Part shown: in pieces, positions 17,461 to 25,711 of the stretch
Layout: every line of letters starts with the position of its first letter
Numbering within the stretch: the stretch's first letter is position 1
Origin: Bacterioplanes sanyensis
GTDB lineage: Bacteria > Pseudomonadota > Gammaproteobacteria > Pseudomonadales > Oceanobacteraceae
Assembly (NCBI RefSeq): GCF_014652515.1
Contig: NZ_BMYY01000007.1
Span: 30,307-94,306 of the forward strand
Direction of reading: 5' to 3'
DNA: 64,000 nucleotides
Made by a program: the position numbers and the translations under genes
The notes under the pieces: model-generated
Databases searched by the model: none
What the model was told of the DNA's origin: nothing
Seen by the model: the letters and a program-made list of their open reading frames with translations, nothing else

Positions 17461-18414
17461 ATGTCGGTTTATACCAGCTTAAGCCAAGCAGATATCGAAG
17501 CCCTGCTGGCTCAGTTCGACCTGGGTTCCTTGGTGTCTTTTAAAGGCATCGAAGCCGGAATTGAAAACACCAACTACTTTGTCACCGCCAGCCAGCAAGC
17601 CTGTGTGCTCACCATTTTTGAGCATCACGACAACGATGAAGTGGCAGACTTTATTCGCTTTGCCGTGCACTTGGGTGAAAAGGGCTTACTGGTGCCCGCC
17701 CCCATTGCCGACCGCCAAGGTCAGTGGCTGCACCAGCTGCATGGCAAACCAGCCATTTTGTGCCCATTACTGCACGGCCATCATATTACTCAGCCCAATG
17801 CTCAGCACTGCCACGCCATCGGCGCCACCTTGGCGCAGTTGCATTTGGCCGCCGCCGACCTAGAGGTTGAGCGCCCAGACCCACGCGGTTTCGACTGGTG
17901 GCAAGCCAACCATGCCAGCTTGGGTCAACACTTATCTGAGGCAGAGCAGCAACTGCTGGCCGATGAAGTGGCGTACCAACAGCAACAACAACCGCTGTGG
18001 CAATCCCTGCCGCATGGCTGGATTCACGGCGATATGTTTCACGACAATGCCTTGTTTGTCGACACCGATCAGGGCCCGCAAGTGGGCGCCATTTTGGATC
18101 TGTATAACGGCTGTCAGAACGCTTGGTTGTACGACCTCGCCATTGTGGCCAACGATTGGTGCAGCGATGTGCGCGGTCAATGGTATGACGGCCTGGTAGA
18201 AGCCCTGCATGCCGGCTATCAGTCGGTACGTCCGTTTACCGCTGAAGAGCATCAAGCCTGGCCTTTGGTGCTGCGCGGCTCGGCGTTGCGCTTTTGGCTC
18301 AGCCGCTTGCTGACGCAACAGCATCAGCAACAGCAGCAAGGTGAGCTGGCGTTGCAAAAAGACCCAGCGGAGCTGCGCGATAAGTTACTGCAACGCCGTC
18401 AGCTCAGCGCCTGA
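17461..18414 (+). CDS. thrB: Homoserine kinase (ThrB type II, aminoglycoside-phosphotransferase fold)
   Basis: 317 residues. This is the phosphotransferase-fold homoserine kinase of Pseudomonas type rather than the GHMP type of E. coli. It shows the ATP-binding N-lobe (ENTNYFVTAS), the catalytic Brenner loop WIHGDMFHDNALF near residue 187 and the metal-binding motif LDLYNG. It phosphorylates homoserine in threonine synthesis. A Gln-rich run near residues 280-295 (QQHQQQQQ) is unusual but the family tolerates it. Its 3' end overlaps the convergent kinase gene by 16 bases. Confidence 0.9.
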   Translation: MSVYTSLSQADIEALLAQFDLGSLVSFKGIEAGIENTNYFVTASQQACVLTIFEHHDNDEVADFIRFAVHLGEKGLLVPAPIADRQGQWLHQLHGKPAILCPLLHGHHITQPNAQHCHAIGATLAQLHLAAADLEVERPDPRGFDWWQANHASLGQHLSEAEQQLLADEVAYQQQQQPLWQSLPHGWIHGDMFHDNALFVDTDQGPQVGAILDLYNGCQNAWLYDLAIVANDWCSDVRGQWYDGLVEALHAGYQSVRPFTAEEHQAWPLVLRGSALRFWLSRLLTQQHQQQQQGELALQKDPAELRDKLLQRRQLSA

Positions 18415-19214
18415 ACGCCAATCAGGTAAGCCTCCAGCTCCAATTGCGTCCAGATGCCCTGGGCGCAATACCACAGCGCGGCGATAAACTGCAGCTGCGC
18501 CAAGGCAAACTGCCAAGCATCGTCATCACTGGCGCCGTAGGCCTGCAGCAAGCATTGCACCTGATCATCGGTTAAATTGGCATCCTGCACCAAGGCGGCC
18601 AAATCCCAGTAGGGATGACCCAACCCGGCATATTCCCAATCTAATAAACGCCAGCCGTCCGAGGTTTTCAGCCAGTTGCCCAAGGTCGGGTCCATATGGC
18701 AAATGCAGCGCTCGGGCGATGGCCAGCCTTGCAGCTGACGGCGCAAATCGGCCACCAGTTCACGCAATCGAGGGCTCGGCGTGCGCTGAGAGCAAATGCG
18801 GCGCCAATACAAATCCCCTTTGGCGATGATATCGACCTCAGGAATGCCACTAACGCTCAGCTGGTGCACGCGTTTGAGCAAGCTCGCCATTTGCTGCAAG
18901 ACACTGTCGTCGAGCTGCTCCGGCTGCAGCAGCCAACCGCGCACATAATCGCGAATCCAATACTGGTCATCACGGCTGCGAAAACGCACCGGTGGCACCA
19001 AGCCCTCCACTGCCGCGACCTGGTGAATGCGATATTCCACCTCGCGATTGATGCCCAGTTGCTCGCTGTTGCCCGCCTCCATGCGCAGCACATAGCGGCT
19101 GGGCGGAATATCGAGCAACAGGCATTGGTTGGTCAGGCCGCCAGGGAGTGCTTCGGCGGCCTTGGGTGGCTGGCCAAAGCCCCACTGCGGCCACTGCTGC
19201 AATAGAGCCAGCAT
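18399..19214 (-). CDS. Choline/thiamine-kinase-like phosphotransferase, last gene of the thiamine operon
   Basis: 271 residues of the aminoglycoside-phosphotransferase fold: ALPGGLTNQCLL and YVLRMEAGNS in the N-lobe, catalytic loop CHMDPTLGNWL near residue 166, and LLDWEYAGLGHPYWDLA near 190, which is the ThiK/LicA-like signature. Its ATG overlaps the pnuC-type stop (TGATG), placing it in a TPP-riboswitch operon, so phosphorylation of imported thiamine is the best inference. PnuC-type transporters depend on intracellular phosphorylation to trap their substrate, which fits the pairing. Another alcohol substrate cannot be excluded. Confidence 0.7.
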   Translation of the reverse strand: MLALLQQWPQWGFGQPPKAAEALPGGLTNQCLLLDIPPSRYVLRMEAGNSEQLGINREVEYRIHQVAAVEGLVPPVRFRSRDDQYWIRDYVRGWLLQPEQLDDSVLQQMASLLKRVHQLSVSGIPEVDIIAKGDLYWRRICSQRTPSPRLRELVADLRRQLQGWPSPERCICHMDPTLGNWLKTSDGWRLLDWEYAGLGHPYWDLAALVQDANLTDDQVQCLLQAYGASDDDAWQFALAQLQFIAALWYCAQGIWTQLELEAYLIGVQALS

Positions 19215-19837
19215 CAGGCGGCCACCATCTCAGCTTGCTGGTGAAAGTCGCGCCGCCACATAAACCAGCCGATCACAGCTAACACCAGATACACCGCCAT
19301 TAACACGGCGGTTAAATACAGCTCTCGATCCAAGTACAGGACAATGGCGCAGCTGTTAAATACCTGCCAGTAGAGCCAGTTCTCCAGCACCTTGCGCGCC
19401 ACCATAAAGGTAGTGATAACGCTGCCCCAGGTAGTGAATGAATCCAGGTAAGGCAGCGCTGCGTTGGTGTTGCGCTCCAGCAAAAAACCACTGACCAGCG
19501 TCAATGCCAGCACCAAGGCGATGACTCCCAAGTGCCGTGGCCAGGCCCAACTCACCACTGGGCGGGTTTCACGATTGGCGGTGGCACCGCTGCGCCATAC
19601 CCACCAGCCGTAAATCGCCATCGCTAGGTAATACACGTTCAGCGCCGATTCCATCACGAGGCTGACGTCCCAAAACAACCAACTAAAAATGGCCGTGCTG
19701 CCGAAGGCGGCGTACCAGCACCAGTTGCTTTGGCGCATGGCCAGCACCAAATAGGCAATGCCCAACGCCACGGCGACCACTTCCCAGGGGCTCATCACTG
19801 CTGCGCCATTGAGCACACCTTGCCAAATCGATTCCAT
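19214..19837 (-). CDS. PnuC/PnuT-type inner-membrane transporter, probably for thiamine
   Basis: 207 residues, mostly hydrophobic with about seven membrane helices. PnuC-family markers include the N-terminal WEVVAVALGIAYLVLAMRQSNWCWYAAFGSTAIFSWLFWD, the GWWVWR segment and the W..Y.WQVFNS segment. PnuC proteins move nicotinamide riboside, but the paralogue PnuT, always in TPP-riboswitch operons, moves thiamine by facilitated diffusion with metabolic trapping. Position behind a TPP riboswitch, TonB receptor and YkoF-like gene, and ahead of a ThiK-like kinase, argues for thiamine. Confidence 0.8.
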   Translation of the reverse strand: MESIWQGVLNGAAVMSPWEVVAVALGIAYLVLAMRQSNWCWYAAFGSTAIFSWLFWDVSLVMESALNVYYLAMAIYGWWVWRSGATANRETRPVVSWAWPRHLGVIALVLALTLVSGFLLERNTNAALPYLDSFTTWGSVITTFMVARKVLENWLYWQVFNSCAIVLYLDRELYLTAVLMAVYLVLAVIGWFMWRRDFHQQAEMVAA

Positions 19838-19847
19838 CTTCCTTTCC

Positions 19848-20114
19848 TTAGCCGTGGGGCTTGGTGGCCGGGTCGAGATTGGCGCCGATAAACTTGCACA
19901 CGAAGATCGACTTACCGAACTCTTGCCAGCTGCGCAGCATCTCTGCTTTCAGCGTATCCATCACCAACTCATGCTCACCAAAGACCTGGGTGCTCATGGT
20001 ATTCGTCACCAGCGTCAGGCCATCAATGGCATTAAGGCGGTCGATAAACGCTTTAATGGCGGGAATATAATCATCCGCCAGCGGGTATTTGCTGATTTCT
20101 ACCGAGATTTGCAT
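19848..20114 (-). CDS. YkoF/MTH1187-type thiamine-binding protein
   Basis: 88 residues: begins MQISVEISKYPLADDYIPAIKAF and continues with the MSTQVFGEH motif, the hallmark of the small ferredoxin-like YkoF/DUF77 family whose Bacillus member binds thiamine and hydroxymethylpyrimidine. It has no signal peptide, so the protein is cytoplasmic. It sits 9 bases after the TonB receptor and 10 bases before the PnuC-type gene. A buffering or delivery role for imported thiamine is inferred; no enzymatic motif is visible. Confidence 0.75.
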   Translation of the reverse strand: MQISVEISKYPLADDYIPAIKAFIDRLNAIDGLTLVTNTMSTQVFGEHELVMDTLKAEMLRSWQEFGKSIFVCKFIGANLDPATKPHG

Positions 20115-20123
20115 CGCGCTCTC

Positions 20124-22208
20124 CTAAAAGCTGTATTTGGCTTCCGCCATGACCAAGCGTGGCTGACCCAGTTGCACATAGCGGCTGCTGGCATAGCCAT
20201 CACGCGGATCATTGCCAAAGCCGCCAAAGCCACGGGTTTCTACCTCCGCGTCAGTTAAATTGCGCCCGGCCAACGCCAGCTCCAATTGTTGCCACTGATA
20301 GCTCAAGCGCGCATGCCACAACACATAAGATTTGGAGCGTTCATCGTGGCTATCAGAAAAGTAAAACGCGTCTTTGGCTTCGCTTTCCAGCAGCAACGAC
20401 CAGGCAGGCGCAAAGCGATACGTCATGGCCGCAGCCGCACTGTATTCGGGTGCATGCGATTGACTGCGGCCGTCTTTACTGAACTCACCGCCCTCCGTCT
20501 GGTAGGTATAGTCAACAAATTCGGTATCCAAGTAGCCTGCGCTCAACGCCAGATCGAGCTGCTCATGGGCACGCCAATTGGCCTCTAGCTCCACCCCTTG
20601 GTTGCGGCCCTCAGCGGCATTGGCCAGGTAATCCTGAAAGGTCAGTGAGTTGTCTTCATTTTGAATGGCGTAGGAGCTTTTCACCTGTTGGTCGCGGCGC
20701 TGAATATAAAACGCCGCCACCCGCGTGGTTAGGCGGTCATTCAGCAGGCTCGATTTCAACCCCAGCTCAGTGGTGAAGTTGATCTCAGTGTTAAAGGTAC
20801 GATTGTCTTCGCTGATGTCCGGATCGGTATTGACGCCACCGGCCTTATAACCACGTGCCAGTGAGGCGTAGCCCATATGCTGTGGCGACAGCAGTACATC
20901 GAGTGTGAGCTTGCCACCCCACAGGGTTTCGCTGTCATCGGCGGCAACCTCATCACTGTCGCTAAAATCGTTGCGCCAGCGCTCCGCACGCGCGCCCCAG
21001 GTGAGGCTGACCAGCGGGCTAAACGCCGCGCTGGCTTCAGCATAAATAGAAGCCGAGCGCACCGCCAGATCACTGTCGTAGGGGCCATCGTTGTAGGTGT
21101 AATTGCGCGTCAGGGTTTCATCGCGCTGCATCAAATAAAGGCCGACGACCCAGCCCGTGCTGTTGGCAAACAAGCGGCCATCGGCGCCAGATAGCAGGCG
21201 CAAATCAGCGCTTAAACGCTCATAATCGCGCAAATATTCATCAAACGAGCTGTAACCATCCGGGTGAATGCCCTCATACGCCCAATCTTCGTCGTAACTG
21301 TATTCGCTGTCGCTGCTGCTGCCACTGAGCAGGGTTTCCAGACGCACGGCCGAGTTCAACTGGCGTTCGTAGGCCAGTGCCAGCGCCTGTGTTTGCTGAG
21401 CATCGGTGCCGGGCTCATCGGCCAAGCTGGTGCGGTCGTTGTCGTAATTAAAAGCGTCATAGCCGTTGTCAATGTCGGCATAGAGGTAAGTCAGCCGTGC
21501 TTCACTGGCGGCATCTGGTTGCATCGCTAACTTCAAGCGCAGCAGTTTTTCGCTCAGGTTCTGGGTATCGTCGCGGTCGAGAAACTCATTGTCGACGTAG
21601 CCGTCAGAGACGAAGGTGCGTGCACTCAAACGTCCTTGGGCGTTGTCGCTCAGGCTGCCACCCACAGCCCCTTCCAGCGAGCGGCTGGCGTAGTTACCGG
21701 CGTGGGCTTTTAAATAGCCCGAGCGCTCCTTGCTGGCAGCCGTGCTGGTGATGTTGATCATGCCTGCTAAGGCATTGGCACCAAAGCGCGTGCCCTGCGG
21801 GCCACGCAGGACTTCGACTTGCTCAACATCGAGCAAGCTCGCCACCGCTCCCAAGCCGGTCATGTCGATGCCGTCGATCATCAGGCCCACAGACGGGTTC
21901 ACTGGGTCGACAAACTGACTGCGCTCGCCAATGCCGCGAATCTGCAAGAAGCGTCCGCGTGATGCACCCGCGGCAAAGTTCACATTGGGTGCCAGCGCCA
22001 ATACCGACTCCAAGTGTTGCGCCGAGCGCTGCTCGACTTGCTGGCCAGAGACCACAGTGACGGCTTCGGGCAGGGCTTGAACATCGTTTTGGCGAAAATC
22101 GGCACTGACTTTGACGGGCTCAAATGTGACCTCATCGGCCTGTGCCAGAGCGGGTGCCAAGCAAGGCGTCAGAGCCACCATCAGAGCGAGGGGCTTGCGT
22201 GCAAACAT
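20124..22208 (-). CDS. TonB-dependent outer-membrane receptor, TPP-riboswitch controlled (thiamine uptake)
   Basis: 694 residues from the ATG at 22208, which has an AAGGA site 8 bases upstream; an upstream in-frame start at 22235 is less likely. Signal peptide to ALAQA near residue 23, then an N-terminal plug (LPEAVTVVSGQQVEQRS; VEQVEVLRGPQGTRFGANALAGMINI) and a 22-strand barrel ending YVQLGQPRLVMAEAKYSF with terminal Phe. TonB receptors import scarce ligands at the expense of proton-motive force. The riboswitch 130 bases upstream points to thiamine as ligand, not iron-siderophore; this is inference from regulation and operon partners. Confidence 0.88.
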   Translation of the reverse strand: MFARKPLALMVALTPCLAPALAQADEVTFEPVKVSADFRQNDVQALPEAVTVVSGQQVEQRSAQHLESVLALAPNVNFAAGASRGRFLQIRGIGERSQFVDPVNPSVGLMIDGIDMTGLGAVASLLDVEQVEVLRGPQGTRFGANALAGMINITSTAASKERSGYLKAHAGNYASRSLEGAVGGSLSDNAQGRLSARTFVSDGYVDNEFLDRDDTQNLSEKLLRLKLAMQPDAASEARLTYLYADIDNGYDAFNYDNDRTSLADEPGTDAQQTQALALAYERQLNSAVRLETLLSGSSSDSEYSYDEDWAYEGIHPDGYSSFDEYLRDYERLSADLRLLSGADGRLFANSTGWVVGLYLMQRDETLTRNYTYNDGPYDSDLAVRSASIYAEASAAFSPLVSLTWGARAERWRNDFSDSDEVAADDSETLWGGKLTLDVLLSPQHMGYASLARGYKAGGVNTDPDISEDNRTFNTEINFTTELGLKSSLLNDRLTTRVAAFYIQRRDQQVKSSYAIQNEDNSLTFQDYLANAAEGRNQGVELEANWRAHEQLDLALSAGYLDTEFVDYTYQTEGGEFSKDGRSQSHAPEYSAAAAMTYRFAPAWSLLLESEAKDAFYFSDSHDERSKSYVLWHARLSYQWQQLELALAGRNLTDAEVETRGFGGFGNDPRDGYASSRYVQLGQPRLVMAEAKYSF

Positions 22209-22226
22209 GGTTGGATTCCTTATTCT

Positions 22227-22241
22227 GCCTGCCAAGCAGGC
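22227..22241 (-). promoter_or_regulatory. Hairpin just before the TonB receptor ribosome site
   Basis: A perfect 6-bp stem GCCTGC/GCAGGC with a 3-base loop lies immediately upstream of the AAGGA site of the receptor gene, in the region between the TPP aptamer and the start codon. It may be part of the riboswitch expression platform, which would then act on translation; no terminator-like T run is present. Confidence 0.35.
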
Positions 22242-22335
22242 GACTTAACAAAGAAATCCGGTTGAGCGTAGGCCAGACAGAACAGCTGGCGAAGACGGTG
22301 AAGCGGCGCTTCGGCGAACCGATAACCCGCGGCCC

Positions 22336-22424
22336 ATTCCTACGCCGGTATTAACCGGATCAGGTTCCAGGGTTTGCCGCTTAAAGCAGCATCTCAGGCC
22401 GTAGCCACCCCTTGGGACGGCGCC
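22336..22424 (-). promoter_or_regulatory. TPP riboswitch (THI element)
   Basis: On the minus strand the conserved TPP aptamer blocks appear in order: AAGGGGTGGCTACGGC, CTGAGATG, then AAACCCTGGAACCTGATCC, GGTTAATACCGGCGTAGG. The two family signatures CUGAGA and ACCUGAUC..GUUAAUACCGGCGUAGG are both present. The element precedes the TonB receptor gene by about 130 bases, so the whole receptor-YkoF-PnuC-kinase operon should be switched off when thiamine pyrophosphate is plentiful. Confidence 0.97.
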
Positions 22425-22459
22425 CATTGTACGTGCTGTACAAGGTCGGTTGGAAGGGT

Positions 22460-23974
22460 TCAGTGTTCACTGCGACGCGCAATGGCGGCTTTGGGCGGCT
22501 GCAGCACCAAAGCGCCCAACAAATCATCCACCAGCTGGCGGTTGAGCTGCTCCCCTGGTTGGTGCTCGCGGGCCACCAACTCGGTGAGCTCATGAAGGTG
22601 TTGTTGATGGTCGCCGCGCTGTTCATCGGCCACCAGCTCATCCGCCAGATAGGTTTGCTCACGCCGCTGCCATTGATAGTCATCCAATACCTGCAAACGC
22701 TGCAGTTGGCCTTGCTGGTAATCCGCCTCGACCATGCGCTCACTGCGTTGGGACAGGGTCACGTAGCGATAGCTCTGGCTGCCGAAATCTGGCGCATCGA
22801 GCCCAGGCGCAGCCTCATAAAAACTGGCATCGAGCTGGTATAACTGGGTCTGACGCAGCTGCAACTGTGAGCCTTGCTGCTTCACCTCGGTGTGCTGTTG
22901 CAGCTGCAGTTGGGTGGCGACCTTTTCATGGCGCTTGCTGGGGTCTGGGTTCGGGCGCTCAACGGGCGATTGATAGTGCAGCGAAAAATCCGCTACGCCG
23001 GTCATCAAACTTTGTGCAGCACCTGTCATCGCTACGATGCCACGATCCAGCGAACCACCTGCGGCTGCAGGCTGTTGCAGTAGCTCAAACGCCTGCGCCA
23101 CCATGTTACGCACGCCATCTTTGACCTTGCCATCGCTTAAGCCAGAGTCAATCAGCTGCAAATACTGCTGCAGGCTGGCGGCTGACTGCTCAGCGTTAAG
23201 CGCGCTGCCCCAGCCGGCCGTGGCAACGGTTAAATCCAGCTGGTGGCCATTCCAGTCAAGTTTGAGCTGGCGCTGCTGCTCATCTTGCTGGAACTCAAGC
23301 TCCAGTTTTTGGCCGCTGTCGTTACTGAACTGAATACGCAACGACGCCAGCTGTGACCCTTGCGTCAGGCCCAATTTGCTCAAGTCAAAGTTGCCTTGCT
23401 CTAACTCGCTGGCCAAACCGTCGATGCGCTGCATCAGCTCGGCTAACTGCTGCTCTGCGTCGCTTAACGGCGCTGAAATGTGGCTATCAAAAGACGTGCG
23501 CTCGGCCTTCATGCCCTGCTTTTGACCATTCACGCTGGCTTCCACCACACCGCTCTCCTGCCGCCACTGCAGCGACACTTGGCGCCCGGAGCGCAGTGTC
23601 AGGTTGATGTCCAGCGCTTGCTCCTCGGTGCGCAGCAGCCATTTAGGTTGCTCGATTGGGCCATCCATATCGGGCAACAAGGAAGCGTATTGATAGCGGC
23701 TAATATCACTGTGCCCTCGGCCACTGCCCGTCGCCGCCTGGCTCCAAGCATCGCTCAGTTTGGGCATGCGGCTGAGGTCTGAGCGCAGTGCGACGCCATC
23801 CTTGTCACGTTGCTGCCACTGCACATACAGCCTTGGTGACTCCAGCAATGGCGGTGCAGGTTCTGATTCTGCCTTCGAGGACTCTAACTGAACCCGCGGC
23901 GCTGTCTGGGGCTGTTCGATGGGCGCCGACGTGAGCGGACGAGCGAATGCGAATGGTGTGCTGACAAGTTTCAT
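22460..23974 (-). CDS. Unrecognised large Gln-rich protein
   Basis: About 504 residues from the ATG at 23974, which has an AGGACACAAGG site; the open frame extends to 24010. There is no signal peptide and no membrane helix. Sequence is rich in Gln, Ser and Leu; segments such as NLTLRSGRQVSLQWRQESG, LASLRIQFSNDSGQKLELEF and QLKLDWNGHQLDLTVATAGW look like antiparallel beta-sheet. A basic Gln-rich helical stretch near the C-terminus (QLQLQQHTEVKQQGSQLQLR) follows. I recognise no domain. It is transcribed away from htpX and ends between the TPP aptamer and its own stop, so it is not in the thiamine operon. Confidence 0.7.
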   Translation of the reverse strand: MKLVSTPFAFARPLTSAPIEQPQTAPRVQLESSKAESEPAPPLLESPRLYVQWQQRDKDGVALRSDLSRMPKLSDAWSQAATGSGRGHSDISRYQYASLLPDMDGPIEQPKWLLRTEEQALDINLTLRSGRQVSLQWRQESGVVEASVNGQKQGMKAERTSFDSHISAPLSDAEQQLAELMQRIDGLASELEQGNFDLSKLGLTQGSQLASLRIQFSNDSGQKLELEFQQDEQQRQLKLDWNGHQLDLTVATAGWGSALNAEQSAASLQQYLQLIDSGLSDGKVKDGVRNMVAQAFELLQQPAAAGGSLDRGIVAMTGAAQSLMTGVADFSLHYQSPVERPNPDPSKRHEKVATQLQLQQHTEVKQQGSQLQLRQTQLYQLDASFYEAAPGLDAPDFGSQSYRYVTLSQRSERMVEADYQQGQLQRLQVLDDYQWQRREQTYLADELVADEQRGDHQQHLHELTELVAREHQPGEQLNRQLVDDLLGALVLQPPKAAIARRSEH

Positions 23975-24010
23975 CCTTGTGTCCTTTTCCATAGCAGCCG
24001 TAGCAACCAC

Positions 24011-24168
24011 AACGGAGCGTTGCCGCTAACACTGACACTCTTGTTAACGGCCGGCCCAAGCCAAACTTCAATCGCACAATTCCTGACACACTGCTGTATT
24101 GATTTTGGCGTAAAAAACACAATATTGGCGCTATAGCACAACAACTGTGATAACCGGAGGACGCGCAG
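24011..24168. promoter_or_regulatory. Divergent promoter region (hypothetical / htpX)
   Basis: About 160 bases shared by the divergent hypothetical gene and htpX. A GGAGGA ribosome site precedes htpX. I could not identify a convincing heat-shock or CpxR site. Confidence 0.35.
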
Positions 24169-25056
24169 ATGCTGCGTATTATTCTATTTCTGGCAACTAA
24201 CCTGGCGGTCATCGCCGTTGCCAGCGTAACTCTGTCTTTGCTGGGCGTGGGCAGCTACTTGGAGCAATCCGGTGGCGGCTTGAACCTCACCAACTTGATG
24301 ATCTTCTGCTTGGTGTTCGGCATGGCCGGCTCCTTCGTGTCATTGCTGATCTCCAAGTGGATGGCAAAGAAGTCGATGGGCGTGCAAATCATCGACCAAC
24401 CACAAAATGCTGGCGAACAGTGGCTGGTGAGTAGCGTGAAAGAGCTGGCGGACAAGGCCGGTATTGGCATGCCGGAAGTGGGCATTTTCCATTCCGATGC
24501 GCCTAACGCCTTCGCCACGGGTTGGAATAAAAACGATGCCTTAGTGGCCGTTTCTACCGGTTTGCTGCAGCGCATGGACAAAGAGCAAGTCAAAGCCGTG
24601 CTGGGCCATGAAATCGGCCACGTCGCCAACGGTGATATGGTCACTCTGGCACTGATTCAGGGCGTGGTGAACGCCTTTGTTATGTTTTTTGCCCGCATCA
24701 TCGGCAACTTTGTTGACCGAGTAGTGTTTAAAAACGAAGACGGCCCTGGCATCGCGTTTTTTGTCACCACCCTCATTGCCGAGGTGATTTTAGGCATTCT
24801 GGCCTCGACCATTGTTGCCTGGTTTAGCCGCCGCCGTGAGTACCGTGCCGACCAGGCTGGTGCCGAGTTGGTCAGCCCAGCTGCCATGATGAGTGCTTTG
24901 GCAGCGCTGCAGCAAAGCTACGATCAGCCATCCGACTTGAGCGGTGAGCTGGTGGCCTTTGGCATTCGCGGTGAGGGCAAACTGGCCGCCCTGATGGCCA
25001 GCCACCCGCCACTGGATCAGCGCATTAACGCCTTGCGCCAGCGCTACGCAGCCTAA
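24169..25056 (+). CDS. htpX: Membrane zinc metalloprotease HtpX
   Basis: 295 residues. Two N-terminal membrane helices (residues ~4-24 and ~38-56), the zinc-binding active site [10 protein letters not shown] near residue 147, two further helices (about 160-180 and 195-215), and the downstream third ligand Glu in [13 protein letters not shown] near 225. HtpX degrades misfolded membrane proteins alongside FtsH. It stands alone, with a strong AGGA ribosome site and a terminator immediately after the stop. Confidence 0.96.
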   Translation: MLRIILFLATNLAVIAVASVTLSLLGVGSYLEQSGGGLNLTNLMIFCLVFGMAGSFVSLLISKWMAKKSMGVQIIDQPQNAGEQWLVSSVKELADKAGIGMPEVGIFHSDAPNAFATGWNKNDALVAVSTGLLQRMDKEQVKAVLGHEIGHVANGDMVTLALIQGVVNAFVMFFARIIGNFVDRVVFKNEDGPGIAFFVTTLIAEVILGILASTIVAWFSRRREYRADQAGAELVSPAAMMSALAALQQSYDQPSDLSGELVAFGIRGEGKLAALMASHPPLDQRINALRQRYAA

Positions 25057-25064
25057 CCTAATTG

Positions 25065-25089
25065 AAAAGCCGCATCCGCGGCTTTTTTT
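25065..25089. terminator. Bidirectional terminator between htpX and the gamma-carbonic anhydrase gene
   Basis: Stem AAAAGCCGC/GCGGCTTTT with a four-base loop and T7 on the plus strand. The stem's A run gives a T run on the minus strand too, so it can end both convergent transcripts. Confidence 0.85.
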
Positions 25090-25636
25090 ATGCCTGGTCG
25101 TAGCCCTCGGCCAAGTGCTTATCTTTTAAGCGCACATAGTTGCCAGCACCGTAAGTGAAGAAACTGCGCTCTTTGTCGGTGATCGGGCGGGCCTTTTTTG
25201 CTGGGCTGCCAACATATAAATGGCCGCTTTCCAGCACCTTGCCCGGTGTGACCACTGCGCCGGCGGCCACGATGACCTCATCTTCCACCACAGCGCCATC
25301 CATAATCATGGATTTCATGCCGATCAATACTCGGTTGCCAACGCGACAGCCATGCAGCATGGCTTGGTGGCCGATGGTCACGTCATCGCCAATTTCCAAT
25401 GGGTAGCCACCCGGGTTGTAGTCGCTGGCATGGGTAATGTGCAACACCGCGCCATCTTGCACACTGGTACGGGCGCCGATGCGAATATGGTGCATGTCGC
25501 CACGCACCACGGCTAACGGCCAAACTGAGCTGTCATCACCGATGCTGACATCGCCGATTACCACCGCCGTACGGTCCACAAACACACGTTCGCCAAGCTC
25601 AGGTGCCGTGCCTTGATAACTGCGAATATCTGCCAT
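25088..25636 (-). CDS. Gamma-carbonic anhydrase family protein (YrdA-like)
   Basis: 182 residues from the ATG at 25636 (a GTG lies one codon earlier). Left-handed beta-helix repeats run through the protein (VIGDVSIGDDSSVWPLAVVRGD, IGARTSVQDGAVLHIT, IGDDVTIGHQAMLHGCRVG, VLIGMKSMIMDGAVV), with the conserved His ligands in MHHIRIG, GHQAMLHG. The family ranges from real carbonic anhydrases to proteins of unknown activity, so catalysis is not certain. It stands divergent from prlC. Confidence 0.85.
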   Translation of the reverse strand: MADIRSYQGTAPELGERVFVDRTAVVIGDVSIGDDSSVWPLAVVRGDMHHIRIGARTSVQDGAVLHITHASDYNPGGYPLEIGDDVTIGHQAMLHGCRVGNRVLIGMKSMIMDGAVVEDEVIVAAGAVVTPGKVLESGHLYVGSPAKKARPITDKERSFFTYGAGNYVRLKDKHLAEGYDQA

Positions 25637-25711
25637 CACTGTTGTCTCTTGATTTGAATTTCCGCTATTTGACCCAATAACGGTAACGATGCCAAATTTT
25701 AGGAACGCCTC

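Noticed and set aside
24011..24168. CpxR or heat-shock promoter for htpX
   Set aside because: A GTAAA occurs once but without its partner at the right spacing, and the CTTG element lacks a matching -10.
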